From Pseudomonadota bacterium (GTDB lineage Bacteria > Pseudomonadota > Alphaproteobacteria > Rhizobiales > Pleomorphomonadaceae), in NCBI GenBank assembly GCA_018262575.1, contig JAGSYU010000040.1:1-40834 (forward strand): a DNA stretch of 40,834 bases, given 5' to 3'. Below are positions 16,425 to 25,332 of this stretch, piece after piece. Position numbers and translations under genes: made by a program. Numbering within the stretch: position 1 is the stretch's first letter; the number at the start of each line of letters is the position of its first letter. The notes under the pieces are model-generated. The model was given only the letters and a program-made list of their open reading frames with translations, ran no database searches and was not told the origin of the DNA.

Positions 16425-17816
16425 ATGGTCGCCGATGCTTTTCGCATGGAACGGCAAGCTCGACTCATGGACGTGTTCGGCGCAGTCCCTGCCAGCGAGG
16501 CGGGCGATGGCCTGCGTCTGGGCGGCGGCTGGTCTACACTGCGTCGTGCGGCCTTGCTGGTGGTGTTGGCGGCCTCTGCCGCGGTGGTGACCCACGGCTT
16601 CCTGTCGGCCCGGCCGCAGGACGCCGAGATTCGCGCAAGCCTGACGATCGATCGCAAGGGTATGGCGGAAAGCGTTGTCGACGCCGCGTTCCTTGACGCG
16701 CAGGCGAAACTCATCGCGTCCCGCGACACGTTGCGCCGGGCGGCGACCGAACTTGGCGTCACCGACGCCGATACATTGGCTAAGCCGCCGCTCCAGCAGC
16801 GTGTGCTGGCGGCATTCGGCATGGGAAGCGCCGGCAAGCTGGTCTCGCCGGAGGAACGGTTGACGGAGGCGCTGGCGGCGCGTTTCTCGGCGGCGCCTTC
16901 GGGGCGCGGACGGGCGATCGACGTGCGCTTCTCGGCCGAGAACCCCGAGTTCGCCGTCCGTTTTGTCGACCGCGTCATCGCCGACTATCTCGCTCTGCAG
17001 GGTACCGACGGCGGTGTCGGCGCGCGACTGGTCTCGCGGGCGACACCGGTGGAGCAGGTGGCTAGCCTGTCGCCGTCGGTGGGAGCCGGACTGGCCGCCC
17101 TGTCGATTCTTGCCCTCGGAGGCGCGGCAACCGGCTTCGGTCAGTGGTACCGCCGCCGCGAGGCAACCGAAGGGCTCGACGAGGCACCGCTTACCGTCGC
17201 TGCCCTCAAACCCCTCGACTTGGCCAATGCCGACAGAGCTCGCCTGCCGGAGGCGGGCGCATCGCGGCCGCCGATCGCTGCCCCCGCACCGTCGGTCATT
17301 CCCGGCGTCGATCTCGCCGGGCGTCGCCGGGTAGCGGTCGCGAGCTTTGGAGAGGGAGGCGAGAATCGCCGCCTTGTCGACGAACTGGCCCGTGATGGTG
17401 GATTCAACGGTGCGCGCATTGTCGTGGTCGATGCGAGCCGTCGCTCCGGCGACCGGCCGGGCCTTGCCGAACTGCTGGCCGGGGAGGCGGATTTCGCCGA
17501 CGTCATCCAGCGCAACGCCACCTCGCGCGCCCACGAGATCGCCGCCGGTCGTCGGCCGCTGACGGCATTCGCCGACGAGACCGACGCAGCGATCCTGCTC
17601 GAAACGCTGGAGCAGACCTACGACCTCGTGCTGATCGATCTTGGCCGGCTGCGGACCGACCCGGCCTTCATGCTGTTTGCCCGGCTTGCCGGCCAACTCA
17701 TGCTGACCGGCGATGCCGATCCCGGCGCCATCGACACACTGCTCGCCGCCCTGGCGCGCCGGGGCGTCACCGGCATCGTGCGCGTCGCCGCGCCAGCCGG
17801 CGATCTTGCCGCCTGA
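16425..17816 (+). CDS. Wzc-like polysaccharide co-polymerase with degenerate kinase domain
   Basis: A 463-residue protein. There is one hydrophobic helix at residues about 40-60 (AALLVVLAASAAVVTHGFL), a periplasmic Wzz-like domain to about 220, and a second helix at about 225-240 (GAGLAALSILALGGAATGFG). A cytoplasmic P-loop-like domain occupies 300-463. In that domain the Walker A position reads ASFGEGGENRRL, lacking the Lys-Ser/Thr of GEGKS/T. Walker A' (VVVDASRRSG) and Walker B (YDLVLIDLGRL) are recognisable, and no tyrosine cluster ends the protein. So it resembles a BY-kinase co-polymerase without ATP hydrolysis. Three nearby ATG codons make the exact start uncertain. It is divergent from the export lipoprotein and convergent with DUF2842. 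Confidence 0.75.
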   Translation: MVADAFRMERQARLMDVFGAVPASEAGDGLRLGGGWSTLRRAALLVVLAASAAVVTHGFLSARPQDAEIRASLTIDRKGMAESVVDAAFLDAQAKLIASRDTLRRAATELGVTDADTLAKPPLQQRVLAAFGMGSAGKLVSPEERLTEALAARFSAAPSGRGRAIDVRFSAENPEFAVRFVDRVIADYLALQGTDGGVGARLVSRATPVEQVASLSPSVGAGLAALSILALGGAATGFGQWYRRREATEGLDEAPLTVAALKPLDLANADRARLPEAGASRPPIAAPAPSVIPGVDLAGRRRVAVASFGEGGENRRLVDELARDGGFNGARIVVVDASRRSGDRPGLAELLAGEADFADVIQRNATSRAHEIAAGRRPLTAFADETDAAILLETLEQTYDLVLIDLGRLRTDPAFMLFARLAGQLMLTGDADPGAIDTLLAALARRGVTGIVRVAAPAGDLAA

Positions 17817-17819
17817 GTC

Positions 17820-18038
17820 CTATCCCTCGACAGGGCGGTCCGGCCTTGCCATCCAGGCGATGAGCAGGCCAGCCGGTGGCACCCAGACCAGCCCGGCCAC
17901 CACGTAATAGACGAGCTGCCACCAGAAATTCACGCCCGGCAGCACCGCCACGGCGATCACCATGGCGATGAGAGCGTAGACCGGCACGGTGATCACCAAG
18001 ATGACGGTGCCGATCAGCTTCCTGAGACTCGAGGACAC
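17820..18038 (-). CDS. DUF2842 small membrane protein
   Basis: A 72-residue protein with two hydrophobic helices (residues about 8-32 and 40-62) separated by PGVNFWWQLVYY. It matches the DUF2842 family, which is widespread in Alphaproteobacteria and of unknown role. GTG start with GGAGG 5 nt upstream, 12 nt after the metY stop, so the two genes are probably co-transcribed. Its stop is only three bases from that of the convergent Wzc-like gene. Confidence 0.82.
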   Translation of the reverse strand: MSSSLRKLIGTVILVITVPVYALIAMVIAVAVLPGVNFWWQLVYYVVAGLVWVPPAGLLIAWMARPDRPVEG

Positions 18039-18050
18039 GGGCGCCTCCGA

Positions 18051-19337
<1,287 letters not shown>

Positions 19338-19385
19338 CTGTCTCTCCCTCAGCGCCTCTGGCGCTTTCGCCGACCCGACTGAAAC

Positions 19386-19417
19386 ATCAGGTTGAGATCA
19401 GACTGAGTCTGCCTGAT
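19386..19417 (-). promoter_or_regulatory. Nested inverted repeats in the metY leader
   Basis: On the plus strand ATCAGG (19386-19391) pairs with CCTGAT (19412-19417), enclosing the 13-base repeat CAGACTGAGTCTG (19399-19411), which is itself palindromic. The element is 49-80 nt upstream of the metY start and could be an operator or an RNA hairpin. Confidence 0.4.
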
Positions 19418-19486
19418 CGGCGGAGCGTTGGTCGGCATTTTGGCCGACACCCTAATCCTTGGACCGGCGGAGAGACAAGGCCGGTG

Positions 19487-20023
19487 TCAGCCCTGGCGTC
19501 CGCCTCCGGCGAACCGGCCGGCGGCCAGTGCCGCAACCGCCAGGAGCGCACAGAGGAGGACGCCGATCAGCGAGGGGTGAGGCCGGCCGACAATGGCGGC
19601 GAGGAGGGCGAGCGGCGGTACGTCGTTTGTGAGGCGCGCCGCGCCGCTCCGGACGGCCGCCGGATCGCCCAGCCAGAAGCGCTCGAGGAAGTAGAGGCGG
19701 GCCTCGCCGATCGGACGACCACCGAATTCCATGCCGACAAGATGCCGCAGGCCGTCCGGTCCGTCGCCAAAGGCGCAGCGAAGCCGGCCGGGCCGGCTGT
19801 CGACGGTGTCATTCACCCGGTAACCGATCTCGAATACACCCGGCAAGTCGTGTGGGCGCGCGAGGCTGCCGACGACGAGGTCGCCGGTTTCCTCAACGGC
19901 GGGCAGGGCATCCAGGCAGACACGGGCGTCGCGATAGCCTTCCGCCAGTGACCAAGCCTCGGCCGTGACAACCGCCGCAACGGCCGCCGCCGCCGCTATC
20001 TTGAGGAGACGGGCGGGCCGCAC
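19487..20023 (-). CDS. Uncharacterised membrane protein coupled to hemB
   Basis: A 178-residue protein that I do not recognise. It has an N-terminal hydrophobic segment (residues about 8-28, Ala/Val-rich), a central soluble part with two cysteines (VCLDALP and LRCAFGDGP) and a C-terminal helix (residues about 148-170, LIGVLLCALLAVAALAAG). The predicted topology is a periplasmic domain anchored at both ends, with a possible disulfide between the two cysteines. The GTG start is one base after the hemB TGA with AAGGG about 7 nt upstream, which strongly suggests translation by re-initiation. Codon usage matches its neighbours. A role in haem synthesis or cofactor insertion can only be guessed from position. 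Confidence 0.65.
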   Translation of the reverse strand: MRPARLLKIAAAAAVAAVVTAEAWSLAEGYRDARVCLDALPAVEETGDLVVGSLARPHDLPGVFEIGYRVNDTVDSRPGRLRCAFGDGPDGLRHLVGMEFGGRPIGEARLYFLERFWLGDPAAVRSGAARLTNDVPPLALLAAIVGRPHPSLIGVLLCALLAVAALAAGRFAGGGRQG

Positions 20024-20024
20024 G

Positions 20025-21146
<1,122 letters not shown>

Positions 21147-21183
21147 TCAAGCGTTCAAAAAAGGCAGCGGAAGAGAGCATCGG

Positions 21184-21618
21184 ATGAGTGGCAACGGCGA
21201 CATGCGGCGTTCCGGAGAGTTCGACACCGGCCTCTGGAGTCGGTTCGACGCTCGTCTGACGCTGGTGATCTACGTCCGTTTGCTGTCGACGGTCTTCCTC
21301 GTCGCCGGTCTTTTGCGCTGGGCGACCATTCTCGGCTTCGGTATTCCGGGGGGCGATTTTCTGGCGCTGTCGTCGCCGGTGATCGTGGCGACACTGTTCT
21401 TTGCCGTTGCCGATCTCGTCGCGGCGGTTGGCCTCTGGCTGCTCGCCTCATGGGGCACGGTGGTGTGGATGATCAGCGCGCTGACCGAGACGGCGCTGTA
21501 CAGCGCCTACAATCCGCAGTTCGGCCACAACTACCCGCTGATGGTCTTCCACATCGGAACTGTGGCGCTCTACGCTGTGCTCTCGGCTTATTACGAGCGA
21601 ACGCGCGATCGTCTGTGA
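21184..21618 (+). CDS. DUF6163 family membrane protein
   Basis: A 144-residue protein with four predicted hydrophobic helices (about residues 26-48, 60-82, 86-106 and 112-132). It has the sequence style of the DUF6163 family, which lies between hemB and ldtR in many Hyphomicrobiales. ATG at 21184 follows GGAAGAGAG at a suitable distance; an in-frame open region continues upstream through the hemB promoter but has no start context. The role is unknown. Conserved linkage to ldtR suggests an envelope function, which is inference. Confidence 0.75.
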   Translation: MSGNGDMRRSGEFDTGLWSRFDARLTLVIYVRLLSTVFLVAGLLRWATILGFGIPGGDFLALSSPVIVATLFFAVADLVAAVGLWLLASWGTVVWMISALTETALYSAYNPQFGHNYPLMVFHIGTVALYAVLSAYYERTRDRL

Positions 21619-21920
21619 CGGTCAACAAAGAGTTATTGCGTAAAATTTGGCAATTCGTCTCAACCGACATTCCTGCTCGGAGTCGGGATGATGAAAACTA
21701 GGTCGAATTTAGCGGAATCTCGCTGAAATTGCTGGGGCGGCTCGTCTTTTGACGGCGTAAAGCCCTGCTTTACCAAAGCGAAGACTCGGGTGGGTTTGGA
21801 AACGCGTTAAACCAATATTCAGCTTGCCCCTTAAGCCGATTTTCAAAGCTGTGGGCTACTGTCGTGATCAAGGCGGACAAAGAGCCGCACCAAAAAAGTA
21901 CGACAGAGAGGCTTTCCACC
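21619..21920 (+). other. 302-nt gap upstream of ldtR
   Basis: AT-richer than its surroundings and without a credible gene. It contains GGTTT/AAACC arms (21794-21798 and 21810-21814) around the palindrome AACGCGTT (21802-21809), a possible binding site for the MarR-type product of the next gene. The sequence around 21640-21665 (TTATTGCGTAAAATTTGGCA) is a likely promoter zone, but no clear -35/-10 pair stands out. Confidence 0.5.
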
Positions 21921-22436
21921 ATGGCCAACGCCAAGCGCGCCTACGATCTTTACGCCACCGAGCCCGAGGAGGAGCAGGGGCTCCAGCCGCTGTATCTCGA
22001 GGCACTTCGCCTCGTCGAGCGTCTGCATCGCCGTCTCCTCGACGTTATCAAGGACGAATTTGACCGCTCGGGTCGCACCGACGTCAATGCCGTCCAGGCG
22101 CTTTTGTTGTTCAACATCGGCGACAGCGAGCTGACGGCCGGCGAACTCAGGACGCGCGGTTACTATCTCGGTTCCAACGTCTCCTACAATCTCAAGAAGC
22201 TGGTGGAGATGGGCTACATCCATCATCAGCGCTCGCGGATGGATCGTCGTTCGGTGCGCGTCAAGCTGACGGAGAAAGGCCAGACGATTGCTGACATCGT
22301 CGGCAAGCTCTACAATCGCCACATCATTTCGATCGAGACGGTCGGCGGTATCAACCGCGACGACTTCAAGGTGCTCAACAAGTCGCTGCAGCGGTTGGAG
22401 CGCTTCTGGACCGACCAGATCCTTTACCGGCTCTGA
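21921..22436 (+). CDS. ldtR: MarR family regulator LdtR
   Basis: A 171-residue winged-helix protein. The MarR core occupies residues about 25-140: VNAVQALLLFNIGDSELTAG, then the recognition region GYYLGSNVSYNLKKLVEMGY and the wing RSRMDRRSVRVKLTEKG. The sequence and its position next to an L,D-transpeptidase gene match LdtR, described in Liberibacter and rhizobia as an activator of ldtP and of stress tolerance, with small-molecule ligands. ATG at 21921 has GAGAGG about 9 nt upstream; an upstream in-frame start at 21864 lacks this. A strong hairpin follows the stop. Confidence 0.9.
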   Translation: MANAKRAYDLYATEPEEEQGLQPLYLEALRLVERLHRRLLDVIKDEFDRSGRTDVNAVQALLLFNIGDSELTAGELRTRGYYLGSNVSYNLKKLVEMGYIHHQRSRMDRRSVRVKLTEKGQTIADIVGKLYNRHIISIETVGGINRDDFKVLNKSLQRLERFWTDQILYRL

Positions 22437-22467
22437 TAGCGTCGTTCTGCTTGGTCATTGTTCGAAA

Positions 22468-22501
22468 AAAGCGGCTACCGTCCTCAAACGGTGGCCGCTT
22501 T
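22468..22501 (+). terminator. Terminator hairpin after ldtR
   Basis: AAAGCGGCTACCGT pairs with ACGGTGGCCGCTTT around CCTCAA: 14 bp with one G-U pair, starting 32 nt after the stop. The T-run is short (CTTT), and A-rich sequence precedes the stem. Confidence 0.75.
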
Positions 22502-22687
22502 GCTATGAGCGAACAAGTGTCGCCCTGTCGTTCCGGGAAAATAAGGGCGCGGAAGATCGATGAAACCGTGGCCCGTCTCGATACCGACCGATCCACTGTC
22601 AAAACTGACAGCGCATTATCAATTCGTCCAGTATCCGCAGAAAAATCACATTGGGGTGAACGCCAATACACTGCTTTTTCTGGCTTG

Positions 22688-22702
22688 TTAACCATTTGTA
22701 AA
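22688..22702. promoter_or_regulatory. CtrA-like box upstream of the candidate small RNA
   Basis: TTAACCATTTGTAAA fits TTAA-N7-TAAA, one base off the full CtrA consensus TTAA-N7-TTAA, and it includes the TTAACCAT half-site common in alphaproteobacteria. It lies 29-43 nt before the inferred RNA start. Confidence 0.5.
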
Positions 22703-22730
22703 TACTTTGCTGTCAAATGTTAATTGTATC

Positions 22731-22847
22731 GAGCATGTCGGTTGGAATGCTTCCTCCCCTTTCCCAACACCGGATGTCTCGACCGTCTCAACTCCTCCCG
22801 AGACGCGCAACTTGGCCCCGAGCGCCCTCATTGCGCTCGGGGTTTTT
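22731..22847 (+). ncRNA. Candidate trans-acting small RNA with two anti-Shine-Dalgarno loops
   Basis: About 117 nt that fold into three stem-loops. SL1 (22731-22780) pairs GAG/CTC, CAT/ATG and GTTGG/CCAAC and exposes GCTTCCTCCCCTTT. SL2 (22784-22805) pairs CGTCTC/GAGACG around AACTCCTCCC. SL3 (22816-22842) is a perfect 10-bp stem CCCCGAGCGC/GCGCTCGGGG followed by five T. CU-rich loops that can cover ribosome-binding sites and a Rho-independent end are features of trans-acting riboregulators in Rhizobiales (EcpR1 and cuckoo-type families are described with such motifs). The 5' end is inferred from SL1 and a weak TTGTAA/TTAATT promoter at 22696-22725. No protein is encoded. Family membership is not proven. 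Confidence 0.7.
22816..22847 (+). terminator. Intrinsic terminator of the candidate small RNA
   Basis: Ten perfectly paired bases (CCCCGAGCGC/GCGCTCGGGG), a 7-nt loop and TTTTT. It stands nearly 280 nt upstream of ldtP and 315 nt after the ldtR terminator, so it must end a separate transcript. Confidence 0.9.
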
Positions 22848-23128
22848 CCCGTTTCGCGCGTTGCCATGCCGTTTGATCGGGTCTGGCCTGCACTGTCGGC
22901 AGGGGTGTTCATAGTCCTCGATTTCGCCATGAATTGGCGCTACACGGCGAACCACTGGCGCTGTGATGCGAGTCCGTCGCAGGCGCCGCATTCGTGCGGG
23001 AATCCGTAGCGAGGGCTCCGTTGGCCGAGGTCCTTTTCATTGGACTGAGGTTTGGCTGCCTTTGCTCGACGTCCCGGCGTTCGAACGGTTCGATCTGGAG
23101 TGCGGTCGTGAAGGGAACATTTTTGTCG

Positions 23129-24391
23129 ATGGCGGCAAGTCGCCGCGGCGTGCTCAAGGCTGGCATCGCCGGAATGACGGCACTGGCGGCTTCTGCCTCG
23201 AAAGCCCAGACGCTGATGGCCCAGACGGAATGGACAGAAGGTTTCGATACGTCCGGTCCCGCCGACCTCACGGCGCAGTCGGCCCGGCCGTCGATCTCCG
23301 GCCAGTCGGGGTTTTATACCGAGCAGGCGATCTCCCAGTATTCCTCCATCGCCACGCAGGGTGGCTGGCCGCAGGTTCCGGCCGGCGGCACGCTCAGGGT
23401 CGGCATGGAAAGCCCGGTCGTGGCCGCGTTGCGGCAGCGGCTGATGATCACCGGCGATCTCGACCAGACCGCTGGTGTGTCCACTGCCTATGACAGCTTC
23501 GTCGACGGCGCCGTCCGCCGCTTCCAGGCCCGCCATGGCATCATCGCCACCGGCGTGGTCGATGACGCGACCCTGCGCCAGCTCAATGTGCCGGTCGAGA
23601 CGCGCATCCAGCAGCTTCAGCTCAATCTCGTCCGCCTGCAGACGCTGCCCAACCCGCTCGGTGGTAGCAGCGACCGCTTTGTGATGGTCAATGTGCCCGG
23701 TGCCGAGATCGAGACCGTTGAGGGCGACACCGTTCACTCGCGCCATCGCGGCGTGGTCGGCAAGATCGACCGCCAGACGCCGCTTCTCAACTCCAAGATC
23801 ACCATTATCCGCTTCTTCCCCTACTGGACGGTTCCCAAGAGCATCATCCTCAAGGATCTGATCCCGCAGATGCAGAAAGATGCGGCCTATCTCGACCGGC
23901 AGAAGATCCATACGTTCGACCCGCGCTCGGGTACCGAGGTGCCCTGGCAGTCGATCGACTGGAAAACCGACCAGGCGGTCAACTACATGTTCCGCCAGGA
24001 GCCCGGTGACCTCAACTCCATGGGGACGGTGAAGATCGACTTCCCATCGCCGGAAGGCGTTTACATGCACGACACGCCCAGCAAGGGTCTGTTCGGCGGC
24101 AACGATCGCTTCCATTCTTCAGGCTGCATTCGTGTTCAGAACGTCCGTGAATACGTCTACTGGATTCTGAAGAACACGCCCGATTGGCCGAAGGATCGCA
24201 TCACCGAGGCGCTGACGTCTGGTGAGCGCATCGACGCGCCGGTGGCCGATCCGGTGCCGCTCTACTTCCAGTACATCACCGCTTGGGCGACGCCGAACAA
24301 CACCGTCGAGTTCCGCGATGACATCTATCAGCGCGACGGCCTCGGCGTGCCGATGTCGCCGGAGGCGGAGAGCCAGGCGCAGGCCGGCTGA
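23129..24391 (+). CDS. ldtP: L,D-transpeptidase LdtP with twin-arginine-like signal
   Basis: A 420-residue periplasmic enzyme that makes 3-3 crosslinks or attaches proteins to peptidoglycan. The N-terminus MAASRRGVLKAGIAGM has the SRRxxLK twin-arginine motif, followed by a hydrophobic stretch and SASKAQ, a probable cleavage region. A peptidoglycan-binding-like domain lies at about residues 95-150 (MESPVVAALRQRLMITGDL, VDGAVRRFQARHGI). The YkuD catalytic domain lies at about 180-350 and ends in HSSGCIRVQNVREYV, containing the nucleophilic Cys. An alternative GTG start at 23108 with GGAG upstream would add seven residues. It is probably controlled by LdtR, encoded upstream. An intrinsic terminator follows. 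Confidence 0.9.
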   Translation: MAASRRGVLKAGIAGMTALAASASKAQTLMAQTEWTEGFDTSGPADLTAQSARPSISGQSGFYTEQAISQYSSIATQGGWPQVPAGGTLRVGMESPVVAALRQRLMITGDLDQTAGVSTAYDSFVDGAVRRFQARHGIIATGVVDDATLRQLNVPVETRIQQLQLNLVRLQTLPNPLGGSSDRFVMVNVPGAEIETVEGDTVHSRHRGVVGKIDRQTPLLNSKITIIRFFPYWTVPKSIILKDLIPQMQKDAAYLDRQKIHTFDPRSGTEVPWQSIDWKTDQAVNYMFRQEPGDLNSMGTVKIDFPSPEGVYMHDTPSKGLFGGNDRFHSSGCIRVQNVREYVYWILKNTPDWPKDRITEALTSGERIDAPVADPVPLYFQYITAWATPNNTVEFRDDIYQRDGLGVPMSPEAESQAQAG

Positions 24392-24418
24392 ATTCCGTTG
24401 CCTTTCATGCTAGCTTCA

Positions 24419-24449
24419 GCCCGTCCGGCGCATCCGGGCGGGCTTTTTT
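24419..24449 (+). terminator. Intrinsic terminator after ldtP
   Basis: GCCCGTCCGG pairs with CCGGGCGGGC (one G-U) around a short CGCAT loop and runs into TTTTTT. It lies 27 nt after the ldtP stop. Confidence 0.9.
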
Positions 24450-24459
24450 GTGGTGCTGC

Positions 24460-24693
24460 ATGATGGGAAACGCGGGAGCGCGCGAGATCTATTTCGAGTT
24501 TGTCGCCCTCGGCAATTCCGTGCGCGTTTCGGCCATCTGTTCGGTCACCGGTGTCGAGGTGCAGGTGATTGGACCGGCCAACGCCGCCCGTCGTGATCTT
24601 GAGCAACTGGCGCTCCGGAAGCTCGAGCGACGACTTGCCGAGACCGAAGCACCGCCGCTACCCGCTGCTGGCCGGGGAGGGTTCACGATCTAG
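24460..24693 (+). CDS. DUF6898-like small protein
   Basis: A 77-residue soluble protein with the core REIYFEFVALGNSVRVSAIC, then TGVEVQVIGPANAARRDLEQ and LALRKLERRLA. It resembles the DUF6898 family of short rhizobial proteins of unknown function. The start is uncertain: ATG at 24460 and 24463 both lack a good ribosome-binding site and sit just after the ldtP terminator. The next gene begins directly after its stop codon (TAGATG), which indicates coupled translation. Confidence 0.65.
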   Translation: MMGNAGAREIYFEFVALGNSVRVSAICSVTGVEVQVIGPANAARRDLEQLALRKLERRLAETEAPPLPAAGRGGFTI

Positions 24694-25155
24694 ATGCTGC
24701 GGAACGACCTCGCTGAAACCCTCGCCTATCTGGACCATCTCACCGAGCGGGCGCACGTCGTGCCGATCTTGTTCGGCACCGCCGTTCTCGAACTTCTGGG
24801 CCTCGGCGATTTCCGCGCCGCCGATCTCGATGCGATCGTCGACATCGAGGGGGCAAGGGCGCTCGCCGCCGCAGCCGGTGTCGACCCTGGAAAGGAGAGC
24901 GGCAACGACAGGTTCCGGTCGCAGCTGCATCTTCATCTCGACGGAGCGCCACTCGTCATCGACGTAATGGCTGACATGAGTATCGGCACACCCGGCGGCT
25001 GGACGCTCTATAAGGTGCGGGAGACGGTTGAGATCGAAGTGAACGGTCGAAGGTTTCTCGCCGCATCACTTGCCGACCTCAGGCGATTCTACCGTCTCGC
25101 GGACCGTGACAAGGACCGCGCGAAGATCGCCGCTCTCGAGGCCGCTTCCGCCTGA
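24694..25155 (+). CDS. Nucleotidyltransferase-fold protein (probable)
   Basis: A 153-residue protein with the layout of small nucleotidyltransferase-fold proteins. It has an FGTAVLELLG segment where a Gly-rich motif is expected, the acidic pair in ADLDAIVD, a third acidic residue in PLVIDVMADM, and the C-terminal RDKDRAKIAALEA helix typical of this fold. The usual GS/GG motif is only partly kept, so catalysis is uncertain. It is immediately downstream of the DUF6898-like gene with no gap; GGGGAGG inside that gene lies 13 nt upstream. Its partner and substrate are unknown. It is upstream of glyA in the same direction. Confidence 0.5.
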   Translation: MLRNDLAETLAYLDHLTERAHVVPILFGTAVLELLGLGDFRAADLDAIVDIEGARALAAAAGVDPGKESGNDRFRSQLHLHLDGAPLVIDVMADMSIGTPGGWTLYKVRETVEIEVNGRRFLAASLADLRRFYRLADRDKDRAKIAALEAASA

Positions 25156-25332
25156 AAGGCCTCGCCTATTCGATTTAGGCTGGTCTGCCGGTCACCCGGC
25201 GGCCGGTCCTCAGGTTGATGGCACCCCCCCGCTCATGGTAAGCGACGGCCGTCACGGGCGCGCGTGGCGCCGGGGCATCTCGTCCCGGTCAGTCCGGCCC
25301 AAGAAACGTCCCTTGACGGAACGGAAACCCAA

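Larger units (their letters stand above)
22437..23128 (+). other. 692-nt gap between ldtR and ldtP
   Basis: It holds, in order, the ldtR terminator (22468-22501), a CtrA-like box (22688-22702), a candidate small RNA gene (about 22731-22847) and then about 280 nt before ldtP. In the last part only a CGTTCGAACG palindrome (23078-23087) stands out. A 72-codon frame from ATG 22505 has no ribosome-binding site and no recognisable features. Confidence 0.6.

Noticed and set aside
19338-19486. SAM-II or other SAM riboswitch upstream of metY
   Set aside because: The leader was read for the conserved SAM-II pseudoknot elements and they are not present; only inverted repeats were found. A covariance search would settle it.
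22505-22723. A small protein of 72 codons between ldtR and the small RNA
   Set aside because: It starts on the edge of the ldtR terminator, lacks a ribosome-binding site and runs through the promoter and CtrA-like region.
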